NCBI RefSeq assembly: GCF_039555335.1
Contig: NC_092637.1
Coordinates: 7,584,038 to 7,648,037 of the forward strand
Origin: Amphiura filiformis
Lineage: Eukaryota; Echinodermata; Ophiuroidea; Amphilepidida; Amphiuridae
DNA length: 64,000 nucleotides
Reading direction: 5' to 3'
This document shows positions 57,701 to 64,000 of the stretch, in pieces (the stretch's first letter is position 1; each line of letters starts with the position of its first letter). The translations under genes and the position numbers were made by a program. The notes beneath the pieces were generated by a model. It did no database searches. It was not told the DNA's origin and worked only from the letters and a program-made list of their open reading frames with translations.

Positions 57701-60700
57701 TTTTGTCGCTATTGGACAAGCTAATACGTATCAAAACAAGCTTTGCAATGATATGCTGCACTGCGCATCTCTCTGTTGCTTGTTTGCAAGTTACATGTAC
57801 TAAATTATCTGTCAAAGTGTTGGAAAATCTTTTGTTTTTTATTGTTCTTTGAATGGTCACCTTTATTCATATAATACCATATTTCACCCTGATGTGACGT
57901 CTTTGAGGAAACTTTTTTGCACACAGATCTATGCATCAGTGTCTTTAAAAGTGTGTGTATGCTAGCGCTTTGAGCGAACACTTAAGCGATTTAAAGCTGC
58001 AATGTAATACTCATTGACATCATTGCCACATCAGGATGAAAAATGATATTAGGCCTAATTGTTATTTCTGCCACACAGTCCCAATGTATGACTTCATGGA
58101 GGTCGCCAGTACCAGGGTTCCAAATTTGGCAGGCTTCAAATTTTCACACATGAACACCGAGGACATCATGCTATGCTTGCACCAGTATGGAGTGAAATAC
58201 CAGTTTTTAGTTGGAACTGATTCTGTATGTTTTAATTCTGCCTTTCAAAAATACCCCAAGCTCATCACTGTTATAAACTGCTCAAATAAAGAAAGTCCGC
58301 AGTCATGTAACCCGTCCTACACCAAAACCTGATCTTGTTATGAAATTTTGATTGATACGGTTGTGTGCAGAATCTTGTTAGCTCTAATTTGATACCAAAT
58401 TTGATACCAAACACTCAAAAGTGACAAAGACTGATACCAGTTTATGGCATTTGGTGCATTTTCAAAAGTTGCAAATCAAAACGATAACGCGGTCGAAATT
58501 GCTTAAGCGTGGCAATGTGGTCAAGCTTGCTTGCCCACGATGAACCCATGTCGACTATCCCAAGTGCGCGCTTTATTCAATTGTTAATTTAAAACGCATG
58601 GATTGCTACAGTGCTTTGCTGATGAATACTAGGGCTCGATGCGATCGATATGACCTAGCGGTTGTTTCGGGCTTTATCAATGGTCGCTAGCTGTGCCATT
58701 CAATTTATAGCTCATGCGTGGTCCATTTTTAATTTGCAACTTTTGAAAATGCACCAAATTTCATATACTGGTCTCAATCTCTCTGAATTTAGAGTTTTTG
58801 GTGGCAAATTTGGTATCAAGTTGGAGCTAACAAGATTCTGCACACGACTTTATCAATTAAATGTTCATAACACGATCAGATTTTGGTGTAGGACGGGTTA
58901 CATGACTGCGGACTTTCTTTATTTGAGCAGTTTATATGGTTATTCAAACACAATGATCGTCCCTGTCACAGCTGAGACAAATATTCATCTCAGGTCATAG
59001 CTCTATAAAAAGCCGATCATTTTATATCACACTTTTAATACTGTATAACGTGAATGATACTTTTGTAGCATTAAAATGTTGTGTTTTGGAGAGAACCCAT
59101 TATTCTGTGACATGAAATTTGTTCATTTCGTAAAAGGCATATAGCAATAAAAATATTTGTGTTCATGAAAATTTCGCAAACCAAATACGATTAAAATAAT
59201 TGTAATTTAATTCTGCCACACAGTCCCAATGTATGACTTCATGGAGGTTGCCTCTACCAGGGTTCCGAATTTGGCAGGCATCAAATTCTCTCACGTGGAG
59301 ACTGTGGACTTGATGAGGTGTTTACACCAATTTGGAGAAAAATACCAGTTTTTACTAGGAACTGATTCTGTATGTCTTAAATTTGTGCAGGTTTAAGCTT
59401 TATTCTTACTGGGTTTTTTTTGTCTTTATTTATTTTCTTTTTGCACATTTTCTTCCACCAGTCTTTCCATTTAATATATTATGGCACTGTTTGTCAGGGG
59501 GTCAAACCCCCACCCTTTTCATTTTCCCACTTTTTAGCCAGACACCCTTTTGATCAGGAATTGAACCCCCACCCTTTTGTGACCAAATCTTACAACATTG
59601 TCGTTATCAAATTCAGAAGACTGAATAGCGCAAATTTCATAGTCATTTCCTGGTTCATTATCGCTATCTGCTTAATCAGTCATTGTCCATTCCAGAGTCC
59701 AAATTTGAATCCTTATCTAGCAAACATTCATTATTTTCATCTTCATCTGAAACATTTGCAACATAATTGGCACAATTACTGAATCACTGCAACTGCAATC
59801 ATATCTTACGAAAAATACGATCTTCGCCATTGGATTGTAAAGCATGACTTTGTGTTCTGACAAATGGGCACAAAATATCTGAATCGATGTTGAGCTGTCT
59901 TTACTGCCGAATGATGTTATTTTCAATCAAATGATTCTCAGATATCAATGTGATTTTCAGTGTTTTATATCATCACAAAGTCTGATCAAAGATCATTAAA
60001 ATCATAAATGGGACGATACTCTTAGGGTGGTGTCTCTCAAAATTCAACTTGAAATGGCAAATCTGGTTAACTTCTTTAGCTTTTGATGCTTTTTGTTTAG
60101 AAAAACTAACAGCAAATATGGTAACAGGTGTGATTCTAATTAACTGCTAACAATATGGGCTATTCCATTTGAAGAGGGATGTTTTCAAATGGAATTGGTT
60201 AGGTTAATTATTTTGAAACCCATACTCCCCCTGTTTATTACCTATAGATATCTTCCACAGTAGTGAGTATTTCAAATAGAAGTGACCCAATTGTCTATTC
60301 TATTTAAAACCCATACTCCCTTTGTGGAAGACTTAAATAGCTAAATGTTGCACAGGGTGTGGATTTCAAGTGGAATTCGCTGGAGTAGTGCACATTAGTA
60401 ACCATTGGTTACTACTCCAAGCCTGGGCTCATACACCTGTTCCGAATTTTGATATGCCATAGGCTTTGTGTTGTGATCATTTCGATCAGTGGTTTGTAAC
60501 AAAGAAAGTGTGATCGAGTCATATTCTAAGGACAGCGAATAGCCCAATTTTTTGCTTTGCTCTCACTGCACAGTTCCTATGGATGATTTCTTGGGAGCAG
60601 CCAAGGGGAGAGTCCCAAGCTTACGAGGGATCAAATTTGGGGACCCCAATCTTATCAATTTTGGTCACGCTAGTGAGAGATTTGGCCATGAATACCAAAT

Positions 60701-63700
60701 GTGCTTTAGCAAAGATGAGGTAAGCATGCTCCGTGACCACCAATCAGTCAGTCAATCAATCAACATATCAATCAATAGCATGGTCTGTGACTACCAATCA
60801 GTCAATCAATCAACATAGCAATCAATCAATCAATCAATCAATCATCATAAATGGTAATGCCTTATCCTTTACACCCAAATAATGTGTTTTTAATGTGTTA
60901 AAGGCAGTAAAAATGTGTCAATAAAGGGCAAGGTGTAGCAGATGGGGTCTCCCCATCAGTTCAAAACATCATCAATCCGAACTCCCATCAGTCTGAAAAT
61001 CCATTAGGGTTAGGGTTAATTTTGGACTGACTGGGTGTCCCCATTTAAACGTTATATTACTGCCATTTTTTGGTTGTAAAGGATGAGGCAGTAACTCTTA
61101 AAGAGAAGTGTTACTCTTTGCCTAAAGATCAAGGTAAAACAAATACGCGTTTCTACCGCTCAAGTGACGGCGCATATTGCGGGGAAATTGTATGTGCAAA
61201 CTCACATACATGTATTCATGCTTTTTATATTACATTCCATACAAATTCAGAGCACATTATTTCAAATAAAGTACGTTGACAAATCACAGTGTGTGATTTT
61301 CAGTAATGGGCTGTGGGGGTAATAGAATTATCAAGATTTCCAGGAGTCAAAGAATGTACTTAGTCTTAAAATTACAAGCTCCAAGTTTCCCAAGTTCTCC
61401 AGGATGGGGGTGGAGAAGTACTTGACTAGTGAGTTGCACATTCATATATACCTTGGGCTGTTCTAGTTGAAATCCATATACCCCCTATGGAAGACATAAT
61501 CTTAATCTCCCACACAGGGAGTGTTGAGAGATTTAAGTTATGTCTTCCATAGGGTGTATGTATTTTAACTGGAATAAACCTTTGTGTCATTTAGAGTTTG
61601 GTAGGGATGTCTCTGCATGTTTTAAATTGCGTAGCTTTCAACGTGCACAGTTCTCGCAGTCGCAACAATATACACTTGTGTGTAAAAGCTGCACAATCAG
61701 AATGCTGTCTCGCATACAGAGGTGCATTGTAACATCACTACCAAATTCGAGGTGATACAAGATATAGGTACAACAGGCTATTCCAGTTGGAATCCATACA
61801 CCCCTATGGAAGACATGACCTTAATCTCCCATACAGGGAGTGTAGATTTCAAAAGGAGCCACCCATTCAGGTAACACCATTTGAAATATGCACTCCTGTG
61901 TAGAAGATTAAGGTGTATGGATTTTAGGCAGAATAGGCTAATGCAGCTGCAGAAAGCTGAATCTTGGTCAGTGATCAAGTTACCCCGGAAGTTACCACGA
62001 TAGGAATTGCTTTATTCCGTGTTGGAGGTAACTTGATTTCTGACCAAGATTCTGCTCGCTGCACTGCAGCTAGACCACAGTACACATTGATGCACATAAT
62101 CCGCTTGCCGTTGCACATTGCCATATCACCACAGACAGAATACAAGGCACTACTGTTATAACCCTAACCCTAAACTCTTACACTAATCCTAACCTTAACC
62201 CTAAACTCTTACCCTAATCCTAACCCTAAACCCTAACCCTAATTTGAGAGTGTATTCTGCAATTCCGCCAATATCAAGCTCATCAAGCTCATCATACATT
62301 TTACATTTGGGAGCACTTCATGCATTGTATTTTTGTTTTTGTAAAAATCAAAATAAATAATCATCATAAGTAATGATAATATCTTCTTTCTACTGTTTCT
62401 GATTGAGCTTAAAAACTGCTGTATATTTCTATCGGGGGTACTCAGTACAAATGACCATAAGGGACGTGCCACAAACATAGATAATGGTAACTTTTTCGGA
62501 CTTTCGGTATGTCAGTGAACACCTTTTCAAGGCCTATTTTTGAAATGGATGGTTCCTTTTTTCAAATTTTTTTTTCTGGAAAATTGTCAAATTTTACCTC
62601 ACTGTAGCCAATTCTTTTTTTTAAATTTCTTTAAAATGTTAGGAACAAGTTGTAAAAAGCTAACACAAGTTGTGTTAAATTTTTGACTTTTGATATATTG
62701 TTGGGTCGGTATTTCTCAGCGGCACACCCGTACCCAAATCAAACTTGAGTACCCCTGGGATTTCTTTACATGAAAAATTGGATCTTGAATTTTGGTACTC
62801 CTAAGAAATGCAAACATGTGCATTTTTAGTCTTAAAATCCCATAACACTACCATAAAACTTTAAGCATTCAATAAATTTGTGGTTGTTTATTTTTTTTAA
62901 ATATATAGTTACTTCTGCCATCGATGACTTTTGGGAGTGAAGCATTTGTTGGAAGGTAAGTTTATATTCTGTGTTCTTATTAAAGGGGCATTTTGTGATC
63001 CACAGCATCATCCCCCCACTTTTCTTTTAAAAAGTTGAGATTTTTATTTTAAAAAAAAGAAGAAAAGTGCAGTGATTTATAGTGCGCTACACACAGGCAC
63101 AATGTTGATCCACAAGCCTCAGCACAATTTACAACTGGACACCTCTGGCTACTTAATGTTTCTTGCACAATTATTGTGAAATTTGAATTACGTTCTGGTC
63201 AGGCCCGTAGCCAGGATTAATTTGAGGAGGGTGCGGGACCTCAAAAAGTGGACCTTTTTTGGACCCAACCCCCCTAACCCTCCTACAAAAACCTCGTTAT
63301 TGGGCCACTTTATCACAAAAATTGGACCTTTTTAGCACTTTTGGCAAATTTGGGTGGCACCCCCCGCACCCCCTTGGCTACGGGCCTGGTTCTGGTACAC
63401 CAGAAGTCCATGATGGTCACGCACTAATATAATGTGAAGTGTGTTTTACTTTTTTTTGGGAATAGCAGAAGAGCCAAAAGGGGATTGTCAAAGGGGCACA
63501 TACCCAATGGCGTAACTAGGGGGGTGGGCAACGTGCCCCGGGCGCCAAATTCAGCATCGATTCTGCGCCCCTCCAAGCGATGAAATTTCAGCACAAAATC
63601 AATTGAAAGAACATTTTAAGACCGATATTCAAATTATAGTAACCAAAATTAATTAGTGGTAGGCCTTTACTTCTCCGCACGCAATTGTTTCAAGAATGGG

Positions 63701-64000
63701 GGGCATTATGTATCCTTAGCCCTGGGTGCCACAACCCCTAGCTACTGCCCGCGTCTAAGATATTCGATATTCTCCGGTGGGGGTAGGGGCGCCAATTTTG
63801 TTTCTTGACCCGGGCGCTACCTACCCTAGTTACGCCACTACACATACCTGTATTATGGCCCAGCTAATGGGGTTGGAGCATGCTTAGATAACCAAAGTGT
63901 TACAATTCTTCATTATTTGACTGTATGATAACGTCACCTTATTTGTGTGTAATTTACAGTACTTACAATTTCTGTGGTAAGCCATGCAACAGAGTCATAG
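36697..64000 (+). CDS. NPL: N-acetylneuraminate lyase (sialic acid aldolase), 3' end outside window
   Basis: Cytosolic class I aldolase of the DHDPS/NAL family; it cleaves N-acetylneuraminate to N-acetylmannosamine and pyruvate. Nine exon positions are visible, one of them in three versions. All junctions agree: cumulative lengths 62, 133, 221, 279, 355, 448, 594 and 641 nt give phases 2, 2/1, and so on without a break. Conserved elements: [10 protein letters not shown] strand (exon 1), CGTTGEGPS carboxylate-binding loop (exon 3), YYYHIP with the catalytic Tyr (exon 6), the KF lysine motif (exon 7), and GSTYN (exons 8/9). About 227 of roughly 320 expected residues are inside the window. Introns are packed with MITEs and hold a 12-kb retrotransposon. 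No frameshift or stop occurs in any exon. Confidence 0.94.
36769..37736 (+). other. NPL intron 1
   Basis: Contains a foldback at about 36812-37145 whose outer ends GAGAACCGGGACTCC and GAGTCCTGGTTCTC pair, and whose inner TACCCCCAATTTT-type blocks also pair. Open frames at 36.75-37.2 kb are products of it. Confidence 0.5.
37737..37807 (+). CDS. NPL: NPL exon 2
   Basis: 71 nt, acceptor TTCTTCACCAACAG, donor TTTTTA/GTAAGT. Encodes [20 protein letters not shown] followed by SVF, the first helix and second strand of the barrel. Enters in phase 2, leaves in phase 1. Confidence 0.93.
37808..39249 (+). other. NPL intron 2 with dispersed element
   Basis: About 37815-38190 is a repeat with inverted ends (GGGGTGTACTTAGTAC and AACTTGAGTACCTCCCC) and several TTTGGTATATCAATG blocks. 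A related copy is at 62433-62760. (GTTT)n lies near 38220. The rest is unremarkable. Confidence 0.5.
39250..39337 (+). CDS. NPL: NPL exon 3 (GTTGE loop)
   Basis: 88 nt between CTTTCATAG and GATAA/GTGAGT. Carries [20 protein letters not shown], including the Thr-Thr pair that binds the pyruvate carboxylate in this family, then KWVQVGKDK. Leaves in phase 2. Confidence 0.94.
39338..40389 (+). other. NPL intron 3
   Basis: AT-rich. A faint inverted pair, GACAGAATGTACATTATTTC against TGCCTAACATGTATG-like sequence, is not convincing. No gene or clear element seen. Confidence 0.45.
40390..40447 (+). CDS. NPL: NPL exon 4
   Basis: 58 nt between TTTGTGTAG and GAATTG/GTAAGT. Encodes [19 protein letters not shown], the barrel strand and helix matching IIHVGALSLKES of the human enzyme. 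Leaves in phase 0. Confidence 0.92.
40448..42019 (+). other. NPL intron 4
   Basis: Contains an antisense CR1-like LINE 3' fragment (40668-41235). The remaining 0.8 kb has no supported feature. Confidence 0.5.
40668..41235 (-). mobile_element. CR1-like LINE 3' fragment
   Basis: On the minus strand it encodes the end of a reverse transcriptase ORF ([44 protein letters not shown]), then a 3' region closing with CCCTCAATAAAGAAAGAT. It is the same family as the LINE split by the LTR element at 44.3/56.6 kb and is 5'-truncated. Confidence 0.8.
42020..42095 (+). CDS. NPL: NPL exon 5
   Basis: 76 nt between TTCCCGTGTAG and ACTATAG/GTAAGT. Encodes [20 protein letters not shown] then KPKTI, matching the human AAEIGADGIAVIAPFFLKP strand-loop. 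Leaves in phase 1. Confidence 0.93.
42185..42705. mobile_element. MITE with about 40-bp terminal inverted repeats
   Basis: GGGGCCACTGCCATTAGAAG and GTGGACACCATGCTC at the left are mirrored by GAGCATGGTGTCCAC and CTTGTAATGGCAGTGGCCCC at the right. No coding capacity. Confidence 0.7.
43146..43346. repeat. Foldback element
   Basis: TTTTCCAAGAAAATTAGACC with AATTTAACACAATTTTG pairs with AATTGTGTTAAATTTG and GGTCTAATTTTCTTGGAAAA. Confidence 0.6.
44132..44224 (+). CDS. NPL: NPL exon 6 (catalytic tyrosine)
   Basis: 93 nt between TTTCTACAG and CTGATT/GTAAGT. Encodes [18 protein letters not shown] then [13 protein letters not shown]. The YYYHIP motif supplies the Tyr that acts in proton transfer in this family (Tyr137 in the E. 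coli enzyme). Leaves in phase 1, the entry phase of all three exon 7 versions. Confidence 0.94.
44290..44381 (+). mobile_element. CR1-like LINE, left part, interrupted by the LTR element
   Basis: Ends [10 protein letters not shown] at the insertion point. The frame continues as [19 protein letters not shown] after the LTR element at 56567. The left boundary is approximate. Confidence 0.6.
44382..45026 (-). repeat. 3' LTR of the gypsy-type element
   Basis: 645 bp, ends TGTTGCGAACCC and GGATCATAACA in plus orientation. It contains about three tandem copies of a unit of about 60 bp with CGCCAAACTATTTGT and GATCTGAATCTGTGGATGAT. Confidence 0.93.
45027..45039 (-). other. Polypurine tract
   Basis: The minus strand reads AAGGAGAGGGCAG immediately before the 3' LTR, the expected place for plus-strand priming. 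Confidence 0.6.
46131..46260. repeat. Telomere-like module inside the LTR element
   Basis: TTAGGG and TTAGGATTAGGG units interspersed with GTTAGCTGAGG, bounded by ACACGAAAT on both sides and by ATTACGTGAAG on the right. It is the inverted relative of the module at 2025-2118, so it moved into the retrotransposon. Confidence 0.6.
47495..47685. repeat. Tandem repeat in the LTR element
   Basis: Units containing AAGTTCAAATAAGTATAAAT and AACGTCC, with TTGAGTTCCTCAGCGAATAA in the longer units. About four copies, 30 to 62 bp long. Confidence 0.7.
48060..49049 (-). CDS. Intact zinc-finger/coiled-coil ORF in env position
   Basis: 329 codons, uninterrupted, downstream of integrase on the same strand. 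Residues 4-29 fit a C2H2 finger (C4, C9, H24, H29). Residues 39-61 form a second (C39, C42, H55, H61). About 120-255 is Pro/Ser/Thr-rich and low-complexity. [10 protein letters not shown] near 260 looks like a nuclear localisation signal. About 265-325 ([19 protein letters not shown] and following) is a predicted coiled coil. There is no signal peptide, membrane segment or furin-type site, so it is not an envelope. It probably acts in the nucleus as a DNA- or RNA-binding accessory protein; that function is inference. Confidence 0.75.
   Translation of the reverse strand: MFECPHQGCFGKVIAKDKVTVFRHYFADHCNWKYSEYMCCYCRDGFSHRYRLLQHTKTKGHIKHIEDANVGDIEKFNINLWRSRQLPLDLQSGNLTQELYDHIAATRVITTDDLDATELGDMPRSPTDTILHDEEQTSRSSPQGYAPPSTSAVGPPPSQDPGSSTTVAVSVPNFGDQLTIFPSNAATLSGTMPSGVLSTGTVTSPALTFPYNMYNASSSSASGMPSTTATAPPAPAAQSFQWTQLPRPDDIPTPPKKKKMQPPQEQSLAEEVRRLADAVATMSQRLQSVDEKLNNLQQSQTDQVHNVKEYCHTLFGHLQQDLKNAWENA
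49240..49580. repeat. Tandem repeat between integrase and the zinc-finger ORF
   Basis: Three diverged units of about 140-150 bp, each with CATGTCCTTGGACCGGTAAA, GAGAGATAAACTA and TTCAGGTGTGAAGTTAACTT. They lie just upstream of the zinc-finger ORF and could carry its promoter, but nothing shows this directly. Confidence 0.7.
49886..50716 (-). pseudogene. Integrase C-terminal half (frameshifted from the N-half)
   Basis: Begins just after the second catalytic Asp. Carries [15 protein letters not shown] with the third catalytic residue (Glu), then a GPY/F module ([13 protein letters not shown] ... HHDRLKIF) and a basic tail. It is out of frame with the upstream half, so integrase is broken. Confidence 0.85.
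50635..51933 (-). pseudogene. RNase H-integrase linker and integrase N-terminal half
   Basis: Opens with [10 protein letters not shown], the cysteine-rich end of the RNase H region, then an acidic stretch and a strongly hydrophobic segment ([20 protein letters not shown], about residues 76-95), unusual at this place. The integrase part has the HHCC finger (HDAKTSAH ... CVKCGARKR), TDILGPLPL with Asp 1 and IHSDQG with Asp 2; the frame is lost right after. Confidence 0.85.
52192..52383 (-). pseudogene. RNase H fragment
   Basis: Shows [19 protein letters not shown] with the first catalytic Asp, and [14 protein letters not shown], both typical of Ty3/gypsy RNase H. Frameshifts lie on either side. 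Confidence 0.8.
52559..53476 (-). pseudogene. Reverse transcriptase, frameshifted
   Basis: 52559-52897 carries [14 protein letters not shown] and the catalytic [12 protein letters not shown], then [17 protein letters not shown]. The N-terminal part lies in other frames between 52900 and 53476 ([18 protein letters not shown]). At least two frame changes interrupt the domain. Confidence 0.85.
53464..54180 (-). pseudogene. Aspartic protease region of pol
   Basis: About 239 codons without a break. [13 protein letters not shown] holds the catalytic DSGA (residues 15-18) and AILGFDFM the second conserved block. Likely translated after a gag-pol frame change. It is the least damaged pol domain, but a part of a broken polyprotein. 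Confidence 0.8.
54285..54953 (-). pseudogene. Gag capsid C-half and zinc knuckle
   Basis: Ty3-type capsid helices ([28 protein letters not shown]), then a CCHC knuckle [14 protein letters not shown] near the C-terminus. It is separated from the N-terminal gag by a frameshift near 55 kb. Confidence 0.85.
55014..55845 (-). pseudogene. Gag N-terminal region, coiled coil, frameshifted
   Basis: Three overlapping frames (55651-55845, 55148-55690, 55014-55340) together make a basic start ([16 protein letters not shown]), a long Glu/Arg-rich coiled coil, a CTNCGTRG motif and the start of capsid ([19 protein letters not shown]). Two frame changes and a stop separate them. Confidence 0.75.
55899..55916 (-). 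other. Primer binding site, tRNA-Leu-like
   Basis: The minus strand reads TGGTGGCAGCGACGGGAT one base after the 5' LTR. It closely resembles the complement of a tRNA-Leu 3' end (TGGTGGCAGCG then GGGATT) as I recall that tRNA. Confidence 0.6.
55918..56562 (-). repeat. 5' LTR of the gypsy-type element
   Basis: 645 bp, about ten differences by eye from the other LTR (for example CACGTGGCTT against CACGTGGGCTT, and GTACCCCTCG against GTAACCCTCG). Confidence 0.93.
56563..57138 (+). mobile_element. CR1-like LINE, right part with 3' tail
   Basis: Continues the ORF interrupted at 44381: [52 protein letters not shown], stop at 56834. The 3' region ends CCCTCAATAAAGAAAGAATA and (TAA)n. Confidence 0.85.
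57238..57432. repeat. Foldback element upstream of exon 7a
   Basis: ACTGTGTCTCATCTCAAGTTGAGAATA-type left arm pairs with TATTCTCAACTTGAGACGAGACACAGT-type right arm. A fragment of the left arm is at about 37205 in intron 1. Confidence 0.6.
58079..58224 (+). CDS. NPL: NPL exon 7a, alternative version 1
   Basis: 146 nt between TTTCTGCCACACAG and GATTCT/GTATGT. Read from phase 1 it gives [49 protein letters not shown] and exits in phase 0. The Lys in AGFKFS aligns with the Schiff-base lysine. The final motif is GTDS where human and E. coli enzymes have GxDE. It shares its first 19 codons, at the protein level, with 7b. Confidence 0.88.
58277..58933. repeat. Large foldback between exons 7a and 7b
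   Basis: Left arm (about 58277-58480: AACTGCTCAAATAAAGAAAG, CATGTAACCCGTCCTACACC, TTTTCAAAAGTTGCAAAT) and right arm (about 58728-58933) are inverted, about 200 bp each. It starts 52 bp after exon 7a; the 112-codon frame inside is an artefact. Confidence 0.75.
59224..59369 (+). CDS. NPL: NPL exon 7b, alternative version 2
   Basis: 146 nt, with the same acceptor sequence TTCTGCCACACAG as 7a and the same donor GATTCT/GTATGT. It reads [49 protein letters not shown]. Nine residues differ from 7a, all from the residue before the catalytic Lys onward. No stop or frame damage, so it is not an obvious relic. Confidence 0.86.
60160..60385. repeat. GGCTATTCC foldback MITE family, copy
   Basis: GGGCTATTCCATTTGAAGAG on the left; TGTGGATTTCAAGTGGAATTC on the right. 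It lies between exons 7b and 7c. Confidence 0.55.
60574..60719 (+). CDS. NPL: NPL exon 7c, alternative version 3
   Basis: 146 nt between CTCTCACTGCACAG and GATGAG/GTAAGC. It reads [57 protein letters not shown] resembles the human DLLDFGQC helix, and the DE pair at the end matches the GxDE motif of characterised lyases, so this is probably the ancestral version. The Gly of GxDE is Ser here. Confidence 0.87.
60850..61330. repeat. CCCATTATT dispersed repeat, diverged copy with insertion
   Basis: Starts AATGGTAATGCCTTATCCTT and ends TGGGGGTAATAGAATT, matching the family at 14573 and 23519. The hairpin centre is interrupted by sequence with inverted CCCCATCAGT blocks and a TTAGGGTTAGGGTTAA stretch (61004-61019). 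Confidence 0.6.
61450..61575. repeat. GGCTATTCC foldback MITE family, short copy
   Basis: GGGCTGTTCTAGTTGAAATC, with CCCCCTATGGAAGACATAAT inverted as TTATGTCTTCCATAGGGTGT. The central half is deleted. Confidence 0.6.
61770..61937. repeat. GGCTATTCC foldback MITE family, copy
   Basis: GGCTATTCCAGTTGGAATCC on the left, GGATTTTAGGCAGAATAG on the right, with the usual internal GGGAGTGTAGATTTC. Confidence 0.6.
61941..62072. repeat. Foldback element
   Basis: GCAGCTGCAGAAAGCTGAAT with CTTGGTCAGTGATCAAGTTACC pairs with GGTAACTTGATTTCTGACCAAG and ATTCTGCTCGCTGCACTGCAGC. Confidence 0.6.
62160..62243. repeat. Interstitial telomere-like tract
   Basis: CCCTAA and CCTAAT units with periodic AAACTCTTA inserts, about 84 bp. 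Flanks do not show the ACACGAAAT arms of the other modules. Confidence 0.65.
62433..62760. repeat. Dispersed GGGGTACTCAGTAC element
   Basis: Related to 37815-38190: GTACAAATGACCATA and GGGACGTGCC near the left, CAAACTTGAGTACCCCTG at the right end as inverted complement of the start. Confidence 0.6.
62909..62955 (+). CDS. NPL: NPL exon 8
   Basis: 47 nt between TTTAAATATATAG and GGAAG/GTAAGT. Entered in phase 0 it reads [15 protein letters not shown] and splits the Ser codon of GSTYN with the next exon. It follows directly on GTDS (7a, 7b) or SKDE (7c), matching GVDEQLLSALV of the human enzyme. Confidence 0.92.
62983..63420. repeat. TTAAAGG foldback MITE family, copy split by an hAT MITE
   Basis: Starts TTAAAGGGGCATTTTGTGAT. 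Its central TTCTGGTACACCAGAA palindrome is split at 63199/63389 by the hAT element. Right part decayed. Confidence 0.6.
63200..63388. mobile_element. hAT MITE, 189 bp, perfect 8-bp duplication
   Basis: Termini CAGGCCCGTAGCCA and TGGCTACGGGCCTG. Octamer GTTCTGGT at 63192-63199 and 63389-63396. Confidence 0.88.
63505..63840. mobile_element. hAT MITE, 336 bp, perfect 8-bp duplication
   Basis: Termini CAATGGCGTAACTAGGG and CCCTAGTTACGCCACTA. Octamer CACATACC at 63497-63504 and 63841-63848. Confidence 0.87.
63960..64000 (+). CDS. NPL: NPL exon 9, cut by window edge
   Basis: Acceptor TGTAATTTACAG. Joined to exon 8 it completes [15 protein letters not shown], matching GSTYNYLGKKTNQML of the human enzyme. 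The remaining C-terminal helices lie beyond the window. Confidence 0.92.

Noticed and set aside
58662-59000. 112-codon frame between NPL exons 7a and 7b
   Set aside because: It runs along the right arm of the foldback at 58277-58933 and has no motif or splice link.

Overview
This window looks like animal nuclear DNA. It is AT-rich, its genes are split by large introns with canonical GT-AG junctions, and it is dense in foldback elements, hAT, mariner, Helitron, CR1-like and Ty3/gypsy-type elements. The recurring repeats and the N-acetylneuraminate lyase gene suggest a marine invertebrate deuterostome (echinoderm or hemichordate). That placement is inference. Two host genes are supported; almost everything else is transposon or satellite.

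Layout. 1-12.5 kb: no gene, only foldback elements, two interstitial telomere-like motifs and one near-perfect long hairpin. 12.5-28.9 kb: a minus-strand multi-exon gene I do not recognise. Its large intron holds a 122-bp satellite (about 34 monomers), split by a degenerate CR1-like LINE and by a second repeat. 27-31.5 kb: a dead mariner with 174-bp terminal repeats and a tRNA-like module, then two Helitrons joined head to tail. 31.5-36.6 kb: nested foldback elements, a tRNA-derived SINE and an hAT MITE whose empty site is preserved in a nearby duplicate.

36.7-64 kb: the plus-strand gene for N-acetylneuraminate (sialic acid) lyase, NPL. Every junction agrees in phase; the gene runs off the right edge. 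Intron 6 holds a 12.2-kb Ty3/gypsy-type element in antisense orientation, itself inserted into an older CR1-like LINE. Gag-pol is broken by frameshifts, but an intact 329-codon ORF lies where env would be; it encodes two C2H2 fingers, a basic nuclear-localisation-like stretch and a coiled coil.

The most interesting signal is at 58.1-60.7 kb. NPL carries three tandem versions of one exon (7a, 7b, 7c). Each is exactly 146 nt, enters in phase 1 and leaves in phase 0, so only a transcript using exactly one of them stays in frame. The exon carries the Schiff-base lysine and part of the substrate pocket, and the copies differ at pocket positions. This looks like mutually exclusive splicing that changes the active site of a sialic-acid lyase.
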